A stretch of 13,653 nt of DNA from UBA1568 sp964488025 (GTDB lineage: Bacteria > Patescibacteriota > Minisyncoccia > Moranbacterales > UBA1568). Under the pieces are notes generated by a model. It did not search any database. It had not been told where the DNA came from and saw only the letters and a list, made by a program, of their open reading frames with translations. The stretch spans positions 1 through 13,653 of the forward strand of contig CAZATJ010000018.1 in assembly GCA_964488025.1 (NCBI GenBank), given 5' to 3'. Both the position numbers and the translations under genes were made by a program. Below, piece by piece: positions 1-6,889 of the stretch; position 1 is the first letter of the stretch, and each line of letters starts with the position of its first letter.

Positions 1-18
1 TTATTAATATATCCGGAA

Positions 19-1794
19 ATGTGTGGAATTGTTGCTGTTTGTAACAGTAAAAATAAGATAAGTAAAGATACCTTATCTGAAATGAAAAATTCCCTGAAGC
101 ATCGGGGACCTTGTGCGGATGGCATAAGGATTGAGCTTGGTGGCAGGCTTGGTATAGGGAATACGCGTCTCGCCTTGGTTGATTTATGCGATAGATCCGA
201 TCAACCCCTGGAAATTGATAATTTTATCATTACATTCAATGGTGAAATTTATAATCACAAAGAGTTGAGAAAGGAGCTGCAAGGACATGGCTATAATTTC
301 AAAACCACTTCAGACACGGAAGTAATCATAAGAGGCTTTCAAAAATGGGGCGACAAGGCTCTGAATAGATTTAATGGATGTTTTGCGTTTGCTCTTTTTG
401 ACCGGAAAAATAAGAAATTGTATGTAGTAAGAGATCCTATCGGGAAGAAACAGATAGTATATACGCAAGCGAGTAATGGTGATTGGGTGTTCGCTTCAGA
501 AATAAAAGCTTTGTTAAAACATCCTTTTGTGAAAGCCGAGCCGAATATCGACCGGTTCATAGCTGATCTGATTTTCAAATTTTTCAGCGACAAACAGGAG
601 ACGCATTTTAAAAATATCCTCCACGTTTTACCAGGCCACTATTTGCTTTTTGACTTGGAAAAAGGATCTACACTACGAATAAAAAAATATTGGGATATTG
701 ATAAAATCACATCAGAGGATTATACGAAAAAGGATATTCCAAACATAACGGATAACCTTGAAAAACTTTTGCGTGATTCGGTAAAACTGAGGATGGATGC
801 TGACACTGAAGTCGGCACCATTCTTTCCGGCGGTATTGATAGCAGTTTGATAACTAAAATTGCCTCCGAATGTCATAATCAGAAATACAAGAAACCGCTG
901 CACTGTTTTACTATAAAGTATGACTATGGTGAAAACAAGGATTTAAAATATACGAAACTGCTGTGTGGTCAGATGAAGAATGTGAAGTTGCATGAAATTG
1001 AGATTAAAAACGATATCTCCATAAACGAATTTGATAAGGTAACGTTTTCTCTGGAAGAGCCGCTCTTGGATAAGGTCTTCATCCCTCAGTTTAAGAATTA
1101 TGAATATGCTCAGAAAGCCGGTCTTCGCGCGGTGATAAATGGACAGGGGGCGGACGAACTGTGGTTGGGCTATCTCTTTTTTTATGATCTTCTGAGGCTA
1201 CCAGCGAAAGATATAAATTATCAAGGTTTGAAAAAATACTGGTCAAGGCAGTTCAAGTTTTCCGCTTTTATCAAATCAAAAGAAATGAAGGATAGAGTCA
1301 ATAAAATAATAACAGAGAATTTAAGAAAGAATTTTGTTCCTTACAAGGGCGCTGATAAGACCGAATCACTCGTAAATTTCAGCATCAAAACACATCTACA
1401 GACTATGTTTATGCAGGAGGATAGGCTGTCTATGGCCAATGGAGTTGAAGTCCGCCTACCGCATGTAGACCTGAGGATTATTAAGCTGGCATTATCTATA
1501 CCCTCGCTTTTAAAAATTTTGGATAAGAAAGAAAAATATATATTGCGAAAATTGGGAAAAAGATTGTTGCCCAAAGAGATTTATACCAGAAGAAAAATGG
1601 CATTCCCAGATCCTCCCAGTCAGTATGATAGGCGAACCGAAGCTCTTTTCAATAAAAAAGAAATCTTTGAAAGCAAGATTTTAGGAGAAATATTCCAGGG
1701 AAATATAGAAAACTTTTTCTATAAATTGCCAATCAGGAGCAGGTGGGAATTGTTGGCAATTTCAAGAATGGAAAAAATATTCTTCAGTAAATAA
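19..1794 (+). CDS. asnB: Glutamine-dependent asparagine synthetase (AsnB family)
   Basis: This 591-residue cytosolic enzyme should transfer glutamine amide nitrogen to an ATP-activated aspartate. The N-terminal class II glutamine amidotransferase domain (about residues 2-190) starts with the nucleophile Cys2 in MCGIVAV and has HRGP at 28-31, the NGEIYN motif and SDTEV. The synthetase domain carries the ATP PP-loop SGGIDS at 270-275, then NGQGADELWLGY and, near the C-terminus, EDRLSMANGVEVRLP. The length fits the family. The start must be this ATG because Cys2 has to become N-terminal; a short GGA lies just upstream. The gene is AT-rich: sampled 60-base rows count near 28% GC, against about 48% in aspS. 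Bacterial AsnB paralogues also sit in surface-polysaccharide clusters and amidate sugars, so the acceptor is not certain. What lies upstream is outside the window. Confidence 0.93.
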   Translation: MCGIVAVCNSKNKISKDTLSEMKNSLKHRGPCADGIRIELGGRLGIGNTRLALVDLCDRSDQPLEIDNFIITFNGEIYNHKELRKELQGHGYNFKTTSDTEVIIRGFQKWGDKALNRFNGCFAFALFDRKNKKLYVVRDPIGKKQIVYTQASNGDWVFASEIKALLKHPFVKAEPNIDRFIADLIFKFFSDKQETHFKNILHVLPGHYLLFDLEKGSTLRIKKYWDIDKITSEDYTKKDIPNITDNLEKLLRDSVKLRMDADTEVGTILSGGIDSSLITKIASECHNQKYKKPLHCFTIKYDYGENKDLKYTKLLCGQMKNVKLHEIEIKNDISINEFDKVTFSLEEPLLDKVFIPQFKNYEYAQKAGLRAVINGQGADELWLGYLFFYDLLRLPAKDINYQGLKKYWSRQFKFSAFIKSKEMKDRVNKIITENLRKNFVPYKGADKTESLVNFSIKTHLQTMFMQEDRLSMANGVEVRLPHVDLRIIKLALSIPSLLKILDKKEKYILRKLGKRLLPKEIYTRRKMAFPDPPSQYDRRTEALFNKKEIFESKILGEIFQGNIENFFYKLPIRSRWELLAISRMEKIFFSK

Positions 1795-1825
1795 AAAAAA
1801 GCGTTTATGCAAGGTGCATAAACGC
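1793..1825 (-). terminator. Rho-independent terminator of the GNAT gene
   Basis: An 11-bp perfect stem (1801-1811 with 1815-1825) closes a 3-nt loop. On the + strand it is preceded by eight A (1793-1800), so a minus-strand transcript ends in the hairpin followed by eight U. It lies 10 bases past the stop of the minus-strand gene. There is no T-tract on the + side, so it should terminate asnB only weakly. The A-tract overlaps the asnB stop codon. Confidence 0.88.
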
Positions 1826-1835
1826 GGGAGTGTCT

Positions 1836-2609
1836 TCATGATGGGATTCGGAGAAGAAGTTTTTTCCCAATCCATCTGATGACGGACTTCAGGAACGGGA
1901 TCGCCTTGGTAACTTTGTACAGGGGATTGTCCCATTTGATGAGCACACCGTAATTGAGACTGTCCGGATCGTCCATATATTCCGGAATAATCTCGACGAT
2001 TTCGAATCCGTCTTTGAGGTAGAAGTTTAGTTCGGGATCGAGCGGTTTTCCATTCGGTCTTTTTCCATAAACATACTCCTCTATTTTCAGATCCTTACGC
2101 TTCTGGTATCCGGGGATTCTCGACCCCAGGTACAGTGCCTTCATATTCTCTCCGATGATCGTGACGATGAGCAATGTCAGCATCATCTGCGTACCCGTTC
2201 TTTTTGGTGCTGTCTTCAGCACGGAGAGATCTGCTCCGAATGCCAAATGGCCGTTCGGAATGTGGGTATTGAAATACCCTTTACCGGTCTTCTCAAGCCA
2301 TGTCTTATTTTTTGACATTTCTTCTTGGTCTGTGAAGATGCCACCGGCAGTTCCGACCAGTTTGCCATCGTGGAAGGCGCAGTACAGGAGATGAGGACAA
2401 ACACGGAATTGGTTTTTCACCATCTCCACGGTCCGCATATACTGGCTGTTTGTTATGTTTCCCCAGACTTCCTGATCGAGATGTATGAAATCTTCCGCCA
2501 GCTTGTCGAGATCGAATCCAGGGATTCGGACGAGATCACTGACTCGAGCGATTTTCAGTCCCGTTTGAGCCTTTCCGACTTGTAAAAGAGCTTTCGATTT
2601 TCTTTTCAT
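1836..2609 (-). CDS. GNAT-family N-acetyltransferase, substrate unknown
   Basis: This 257-residue protein probably transfers an acyl group from acyl-CoA to an unknown acceptor. The GNAT fold is suggested by the strand GKLVGTAGGI (82-91), then GADLSV (126-131) followed by a degenerate acetyl-CoA loop PKRTGTQ (136-142) and a helix, then LGSRIPGY (162-169). The later DPELNFYLKDGF and the DPDSLNYGVLIKWDNP stretch resemble, from memory, the GNAT domain found fused to carbon-nitrogen hydrolases. Here it stands alone, with no hydrolase domain. The C-terminal 25 residues are basic and hydrophobic and could touch the membrane. The start is supported by a strong AAGGAG seven bases upstream. It is transcribed as a single gene, diverging from the histidine kinase and converging on asnB, with its own promoter and terminator. 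Family confidence is moderate to good; the substrate cannot be read from the sequence. Confidence 0.75.
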   Translation of the reverse strand: MKRKSKALLQVGKAQTGLKIARVSDLVRIPGFDLDKLAEDFIHLDQEVWGNITNSQYMRTVEMVKNQFRVCPHLLYCAFHDGKLVGTAGGIFTDQEEMSKNKTWLEKTGKGYFNTHIPNGHLAFGADLSVLKTAPKRTGTQMMLTLLIVTIIGENMKALYLGSRIPGYQKRKDLKIEEYVYGKRPNGKPLDPELNFYLKDGFEIVEIIPEYMDDPDSLNYGVLIKWDNPLYKVTKAIPFLKSVIRWIGKKLLLRIPS

Positions 2610-2616
2610 TTCCGTA

Positions 2617-2622
2617 CTCCTT
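2617..2622 (-). promoter_or_regulatory. Shine-Dalgarno site of the GNAT gene
   Basis: The minus strand reads AAGGAG, seven bases before the ATG at 2609. It is the clearest ribosome binding site in the window and fixes the GNAT start. Confidence 0.88.
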
Positions 2623-2642
2623 CGTTTCTGATAGAAATATCT

Positions 2643-2671
2643 ATTATAGCAGACAAAAATGATTTTGTCAA
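2643..2671 (-). promoter_or_regulatory. Consensus sigma-70 promoter of the GNAT gene
   Basis: On the minus strand a perfect TTGACA (2666-2671) and a perfect TATAAT (2643-2648) are separated by 17 bases, with an extended -10 TGC directly before the -10 box. Transcription should start near 2636, giving a leader of about 27 nt that carries the AAGGAG site. A full consensus match suggests strong basal expression unless it is repressed. Confidence 0.9.
2652..2669. promoter_or_regulatory. Palindrome in the shared divergent promoter, possible operator
   Basis: GACAAAA (2652-2658) and TTTTGTC (2663-2669) form a perfect 7-bp inverted repeat around a 4-base centre. It lies in the spacer of the minus promoter and its right half covers both -35 boxes. 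A dimeric repressor bound here could block both the GNAT and the kinase promoters. No DNA-binding regulator is encoded in the window, so the binding protein is unknown. Confidence 0.5.
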
Positions 2672-2693
2672 TACGAGCAATACCTGTTAGAAT
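2665..2693 (+). promoter_or_regulatory. Promoter of the histidine kinase gene
   Basis: TTGTCA (2665-2670) and TAGAAT (2688-2693) are 17 bases apart, with an extended -10 TGT before the -10 box. Each box matches consensus at five of six positions. Transcription should start near 2700, leaving an A/T-rich leader of about 23 nt. This -35 box overlaps that of the divergent GNAT promoter by five bases. Confidence 0.75.
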
Positions 2694-2722
2694 AAAGAAA
2701 AATTAAATTAATCCCGATCACC

Positions 2723-4399
2723 ATGTTGAATCAAGCAGTAATTCTCCTGATCATTGTATCTTTTTTGGATATTGTTTTGGGCGCGTCTATTTTGGTAAAG
2801 AACCCAAAAGAAAGAATCAATAGGACTTTGGCGCTTTTTGCGTTGGCTATCCTGGTGTGGATCAATGCCTCTTATTTTGAAGACGAATTTACTAATTTAG
2901 GATTCATGCAATTTTTTTTGAAGGTTGATTTCTCTTCGGGTGCTTTTGCTGCGTTCTTACTACTCCTGTTTTGTGTAGATATCACGAAGATTAAAATTTC
3001 AAATAACATTTACTTTAGAAGTGCGATATATGTAGTGCCGATTATTTTTTCTATACTGATATTTTCCACCCATTTCGTTATTTCAGGATTCGAGATAACG
3101 CAGATCAATTCAATAAATCCGGTTTTCGGCCCAGGAGAAATCATATATAACACATTGATTAGTCTGGCTCTTTTTTCGGGGATAGGATTGTTGGTATGGA
3201 AATATAGAAGAGTTAACCCCGAAGACCAATCTCAGTTCATATATTTATTTATTGGCTTCATTGTTTCCGTGCTGACGATTTTATTAACGAATATTATTCT
3301 TACTAAATATATTGAGAATAGTGTCAATTATAATATATATTCAAGGCTCGGATCTTTTAGTACTGTTTTCATCGTTCTTTCTTCCGGCTATGCAATAATC
3401 AAACATCGATTATTGAACCTTAAAATCATTACTACCGAATTAATTTCCTTAGGAATTCTAGTGTTCATTTTATTCCAAGTACTAAGATCCCAAACCGTGT
3501 CTGAATTGATAATCAATGGAATAATTTTCATAGTCCTTCTGTTATTTATAATAATGTTGGTCAGAAGCGTAGAGAATGAAGTCGAGCGCAAGGAAGAGCT
3601 GCAGAAGATCTCGGATGCGTTGGCTATCGCCAATCAGCGGCTGAAGGAGCTTGATACGGCGAAATCGGAGTTCATCTCTATCGCGTCGCATCAGCTGCGC
3701 ACGCCGCTGACCGCCATCAAGGGCTATGTCTCTCTCTTGCTCGAGGGGTCATACGGCGCTGTTGCGGCGCCCGTCCAAGACGTACTCAACAAGATCTACA
3801 GCGTCAATAGTCGGCTCGTGCAATTGGTGGAAGATCTGCTGAATGTCTCGCGTATCGAGGCGGGACGCATCCAGTATAACTTCCAGCCGACGCACATCGA
3901 ACCGATCATCGCCGAGCTGGTGGATATGTTTGCTATGCCAGCCAGGGACAGACATCTGGAACTCAAGATGCAACTGGCCAAGAAGCTGCTCCCTGAATTA
4001 ACTATCGATCCGAACAAGATCAAGGAAGTGGTATCCAATCTGATCGACAACGCTCTGAAATACACCAAGGAAGGCAGTGTGACGGTGTCGCTGGAAGCGA
4101 GTGAGAGTGCGGCGCGTATCATCGTCTCCGATACGGGTATAGGGATCAAACCGGAGGACAGAGACAGGTTGTTCAACAAATTCACCCGCACCAAGGAAAC
4201 GACGAAACTGTTCGCCACCGGGACGGGTCTCGGCCTCTACGTCGGCAAGAACTTCGTCGAAGCGCACGGTGGCAAGATCTTGGTGGAATCTGACGGTCCA
4301 AACCTCGGTTCCCGCTTTATCGTCGAGCTGCCATTTGTAAATCCGAAAATCAACATCGGGACTTCCGACCAGCCTTCTTCTTTGGAACAGGGGAAGTAA
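2723..4399 (+). CDS. Multi-transmembrane sensor histidine kinase
   Basis: This 558-residue membrane kinase should autophosphorylate on His and pass the phosphate to a receiver, probably the neighbouring response regulator. The first 290 or so residues hold about nine hydrophobic segments and resemble the 7TM-type N-terminal sensor of bacterial kinases, including YAIIKHRLLNLKII. A short coiled-coil linker rich in Glu and Lys follows (about 290-315). The H-box is ASHQLRTPL with His323. The ATPase domain has the N-box with Asn443 in LIDNALKYT, the G1 box DTGIGI from Asp470 and the G2 box GTGLGL from Gly500. No PAS or extracellular domain is visible, so the signal may be membrane-borne. The leader has no Shine-Dalgarno sequence before the ATG. 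GC content jumps near position 3570: sampled rows go from about 27% in the sensor half to about 58-63% in the kinase half. Confidence 0.92.
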   Translation: MLNQAVILLIIVSFLDIVLGASILVKNPKERINRTLALFALAILVWINASYFEDEFTNLGFMQFFLKVDFSSGAFAAFLLLLFCVDITKIKISNNIYFRSAIYVVPIIFSILIFSTHFVISGFEITQINSINPVFGPGEIIYNTLISLALFSGIGLLVWKYRRVNPEDQSQFIYLFIGFIVSVLTILLTNIILTKYIENSVNYNIYSRLGSFSTVFIVLSSGYAIIKHRLLNLKIITTELISLGILVFILFQVLRSQTVSELIINGIIFIVLLLFIIMLVRSVENEVERKEELQKISDALAIANQRLKELDTAKSEFISIASHQLRTPLTAIKGYVSLLLEGSYGAVAAPVQDVLNKIYSVNSRLVQLVEDLLNVSRIEAGRIQYNFQPTHIEPIIAELVDMFAMPARDRHLELKMQLAKKLLPELTIDPNKIKEVVSNLIDNALKYTKEGSVTVSLEASESAARIIVSDTGIGIKPEDRDRLFNKFTRTKETTKLFATGTGLGLYVGKNFVEAHGGKILVESDGPNLGSRFIVELPFVNPKINIGTSDQPSSLEQGK

Positions 4400-4415
4400 A
4401 AAAAAATGATCTTTC

Positions 4416-4444
4416 TTGATTTTTAGGCTTTTATAGGGTATTCT
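4416..4444 (+). promoter_or_regulatory. Likely promoter of the response regulator-aspS unit
   Basis: TTGATT (4416-4421) and TATTCT (4439-4444) are spaced by 17 bases in the gap between kinase and regulator. Transcription would start near 4451, giving a leader of about 25 nt that contains the AAGGAG site. It would let the regulator and aspS be expressed independently of the kinase. The -10 box matches at four of six positions. Confidence 0.5.
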
Positions 4445-4457
4445 TCCAGTAACGTTT

Positions 4458-4465
4458 AAGGAGAG
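4458..4465 (+). promoter_or_regulatory. Shine-Dalgarno site of the response regulator
   Basis: AAGGAGAG ends ten bases before the ATG at 4476. It supports that start and contrasts with the upstream kinase gene, which has none. Confidence 0.8.
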
Positions 4466-4475
4466 ATCATACCCT

Positions 4476-5297
4476 ATGCCAAAGATTCTGTTTGTCGAAG
4501 ACGACCCGTTTATCGCGGAAATTTATAAGAGGAAACTCGATAGCTCCGGTTTCGAGGTAGTGAATGCCGTTACCGGAAAGGCGGTCCTGAAAGAGGTGCA
4601 GGCGCAGAAATTCGATCTGATCCTGCTTGACCTGGTGATTCCGGAAATGAGCGGGACGGACGTGCTCCGCGAGCTGCGTACGAATCCGGAATATCCGAAG
4701 GACTTGAAGATCGTCGTTTTCAGCAACTTGAGCAGTTCGGAAGACCGCGCGGAGTGTTTGCGTCTCGGGGCGGACGGCTTCATTTCCAAGACGGAATTTT
4801 CTCCTTCGGAAGTCGTGACGGAGGTGAACCGTTTCCTGTATCAATTGAACGAACGGAATAAGAATTCCGCCCGCCAGGAACAGGCTCCGGAGGAACACGT
4901 GAAACTCGGCAAACGCATCCTGTTCATCGAGGATGAAGCGGTATTTATCGAGATGTTCAGTAGGCGTTTGCGCGACGAAGGGTATGAAGTGGTGACTATG
5001 CAGGAGGGGATTTCCGGTCTCGAGGCGGCGATGAATCAGTCTTTCGACCTCATCATCTCCGATGTGCTGATGCCGGGAATGGACGGGCGTGAAGTCATCC
5101 AGAGGCTGAGAGAGATCGAGGAGAAGAAGTTCGTGCCTATATTCGTGCTTTCCGCTTCGCTCGAGGACGAGCAGCTGAAGGCATTGACCGAATCCGGACT
5201 CGTCAACAAGACTTTTATGAAGACGCAGATCACGCCAAGTGAGTTCGCCTATGCCGTCAATGATTATTTCCAGTCCATGGAAGCGGAGAAGAAATGA
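4476..5297 (+). CDS. Tandem-receiver response regulator without output domain
   Basis: This 273-residue cytosolic protein consists of two CheY-like receiver domains. Receiver 1 (about 1-122) has the acidic pair Asp9-Asp10, phospho-acceptor Asp52 in LLDLVIPEMSG, Ser83 and Lys105. Receiver 2 (about 146-268) has Glu152-Asp153, acceptor Asp196 in ISDVLMPGMDG, Ser226 and Lys249. A polar linker (about 125-145) joins them. Both sites look intact, so both could be phosphorylated. No DNA-binding, enzymatic or other output domain is present, so it probably acts by protein contact or as a phosphate relay or sink. It follows the histidine kinase by 76 bases, making that kinase the likely donor, and aspS starts 16 bases after its stop. 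Confidence 0.92.
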   Translation: MPKILFVEDDPFIAEIYKRKLDSSGFEVVNAVTGKAVLKEVQAQKFDLILLDLVIPEMSGTDVLRELRTNPEYPKDLKIVVFSNLSSSEDRAECLRLGADGFISKTEFSPSEVVTEVNRFLYQLNERNKNSARQEQAPEEHVKLGKRILFIEDEAVFIEMFSRRLRDEGYEVVTMQEGISGLEAAMNQSFDLIISDVLMPGMDGREVIQRLREIEEKKFVPIFVLSASLEDEQLKALTESGLVNKTFMKTQITPSEFAYAVNDYFQSMEAEKK

Positions 5298-5313
5298 GGG
5301 TAATGAATAACGT

Positions 5314-6714
5314 ATGAATGGTATGGAACGGACACTGATCAGTGAGACACTCAAACATGTCGGAGAGGCAGTGCTGCTTCGCGGCTGGGTGCACATCCGC
5401 CGTGATCATGGCAAGCTTATTTTTCTCGATTTGCGCGACGAGAGCGGCAAGATTCAGATGGTGGTGCTGCCGAATTATGCCGAGGCCAAGGCGGTAGCGG
5501 AGACGCTCCGTCCGGAGTGGGTAGTCGAGGTGACTGGCAACGTCAACGCCCGTCCAGAGAAATTGGTGAATGCTGAACAGCAAAATGGCGCTATTGAGAT
5601 CGAGGTACTTTCCATCGTTGTTCTGAATGAAGCTACTACGCCAGTATTTGATATCGTGTCTGACGGAAAAGAGATCAATGAGGAAATCCGTCTTAAGTAT
5701 CGCTATCTTGATCTGCGTCGAGGGAGAATGCAGGAGAATATTCGGAAGCGTCATTTGGCGACGCACTTTGTCAGGGGTTTCTACACTCAAGAGGGATTCG
5801 TTGAGATTGAGACGCCTCATATGACCAAGTCCACGCCGGAAGGTTCGCGTGACTATATCGTCCCTTCGCGCCTGGACCAGGGAAAATTCTACGCGTTGCC
5901 GCAGTCCCCACAGCAGTACAAGCAGCTCCTTATGGCAGCCGGTTTTGAGAAGTATTTTCAGATTGCTCGCTGCTTTCGCGATGAGGATACCCGTGGCGAC
6001 CGCCAGCCGGAATTTACCCAGATTGATCTCGAAATGAGTTTTGTGACGCAAGAAGACGTCATGGCCATTAATGAGAGGATGATCATTGACCTGGTGCAAG
6101 AGGTGTATCCGGAGAAAAGAATCCAAACACTGCCGTTTCCCCGCCTGACCTATGCGGAGGCGATGGAGAAATACCATTCTGATAAGCCTGATATCCGGGA
6201 AGACAAGAATGATCCCAACCTTCTGGCTTTCTGCTGGGTAGTGGACTTTCCGTTTTTTGAAAAAACTGACAACGGCGGCTGGACGTTTACGCACAATCCA
6301 TTTTCCGCGCCGAAGCCGGAGTATATGACAGATCTGATGGAGCAGAAGAATATCGATGGTATTGTTGCGGCACAGTACGATATGGTGCTGAATGGTTATG
6401 AGATTGGTGGAGGTGGTATTCGTAACCATAAACCCGAGGCTCTCAAAAAAGTCTTTGAGATTATGGGCTATTCGGCCGAACGAATCGAAAAGAATTTCGG
6501 TCATATGCTGGAAGCGCTTGGTTCTGGGACGCCGCCTCATGGCGGATTGGCTTTCGGTTTTGATCGTCTGATGATGCTTCTTCAGAATGAGCCAAATATT
6601 CGTGAAGTGATCGCTTTCGCTAAGACCGGTGAAGGGAAAGATCCGATGATGGAGTCTCCATCGGAAGTTTCTTCGGAACAGTTGCGAGAACTGGGAATCT
6701 CATTGAAGAAATAG
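5314..6714 (+). CDS. aspS: Aspartyl-tRNA synthetase, short form lacking the GAD insertion
   Basis: This class IIb synthetase charges tRNA with aspartate. The N-terminal OB-fold anticodon-binding domain (about 1-105) includes GWVHIRRDHGKLIFLDLRD. The catalytic core has motif 2 with Arg222 in CFRDEDTRGDRQPEF, then LNGYEIGGGGIR, and motif 3 with Arg418 in GLAFGFDRL. It is 466 residues long, where bacterial AspRS is usually about 590. The shortfall is at residues 295-304, where HSDKPDIR runs almost directly into FCWVVDFPFF: the GAD domain normally inserted there is absent. The other motifs are intact, so it should be active. The ATG at 5314 is preceded by a GAGGG with 13-base spacing; Met4 (5323) is an alternative start. 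It is probably co-transcribed with the response regulator. His32 resembles non-discriminating enzymes and Lys83 discriminating ones. Confidence 0.95.
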   Translation: MNGMERTLISETLKHVGEAVLLRGWVHIRRDHGKLIFLDLRDESGKIQMVVLPNYAEAKAVAETLRPEWVVEVTGNVNARPEKLVNAEQQNGAIEIEVLSIVVLNEATTPVFDIVSDGKEINEEIRLKYRYLDLRRGRMQENIRKRHLATHFVRGFYTQEGFVEIETPHMTKSTPEGSRDYIVPSRLDQGKFYALPQSPQQYKQLLMAAGFEKYFQIARCFRDEDTRGDRQPEFTQIDLEMSFVTQEDVMAINERMIIDLVQEVYPEKRIQTLPFPRLTYAEAMEKYHSDKPDIREDKNDPNLLAFCWVVDFPFFEKTDNGGWTFTHNPFSAPKPEYMTDLMEQKNIDGIVAAQYDMVLNGYEIGGGGIRNHKPEALKKVFEIMGYSAERIEKNFGHMLEALGSGTPPHGGLAFGFDRLMMLLQNEPNIREVIAFAKTGEGKDPMMESPSEVSSEQLRELGISLKK

Positions 6715-6747
6715 CTTTTTCAGATTCTCCACGTTGAATTTTTCCTT

Positions 6748-6783
6748 CAAACAGCTGAAATATTTCCAGCTGTTTGTTTTTTT
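6748..6783 (+). terminator. Rho-independent terminator after aspS
   Basis: A 10-bp perfect stem, CAAACAGCTG (6748-6757) with CAGCTGTTTG (6767-6776), encloses nine bases that can extend the stem with one bulge. Seven T follow (6777-6783). It lies 33 bases after the aspS stop and closes the regulator-aspS unit before the mre operon. Confidence 0.9.
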
Positions 6784-6793
6784 CATGAATCCC

Positions 6794-6822
6794 TGGAATA
6801 TTTTCCGGAAATGGGATAGAAT
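6794..6822 (+). promoter_or_regulatory. Possible promoter of the mre operon
   Basis: TAGAAT (6817-6822) is a good -10 candidate, with a poor -35 TGGAAT (6794-6799) at 17-base spacing. A start near 6829 would leave a T-rich leader of about 60 nt before the mreB ATG. A promoter is expected here because a terminator lies just upstream, but this match is weak. Confidence 0.35.
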
Positions 6823-6889
6823 GGGGGATGTCCTGTTTTTGTTCGTCTTTTGAGTATTTTCGGCGATTTCTTTATTGATTTTTGTGTGT

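Noticed and set aside
5295..5297. Possible recoding of UGA as an amino acid, as in some CPR lineages
   Set aside because: UGA ends the response regulator, the GNAT gene and mrdA at the expected family lengths, so the standard meaning is used.
4467..5396. A 309-codon minus-strand open frame opposite the response regulator
   Set aside because: The plus strand encodes two complete receiver domains with a promoter and ribosome site; the antisense translation has no domain or start signal.
5257..6540. A long open frame of 427 codons on the minus strand opposite aspS
   Set aside because: It lies wholly against well-supported aspS, its translation has no recognisable domain and is rich in His, Arg and Leu as expected from an antisense frame of a GC-balanced gene.
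6788..6816. Imperfect hairpin ATCCC...GGGAT with inner GGAA/TTCC upstream of mreB
   Set aside because: The stem is short and interrupted and has no T-tract; it may be chance or overlap the promoter, so it is not listed as a feature.
6875..6889. Upstream TTG and GTG starts for mreB
   Set aside because: They have no ribosome site and would extend an already long N-terminus; the ATG at 6890 is preferred.
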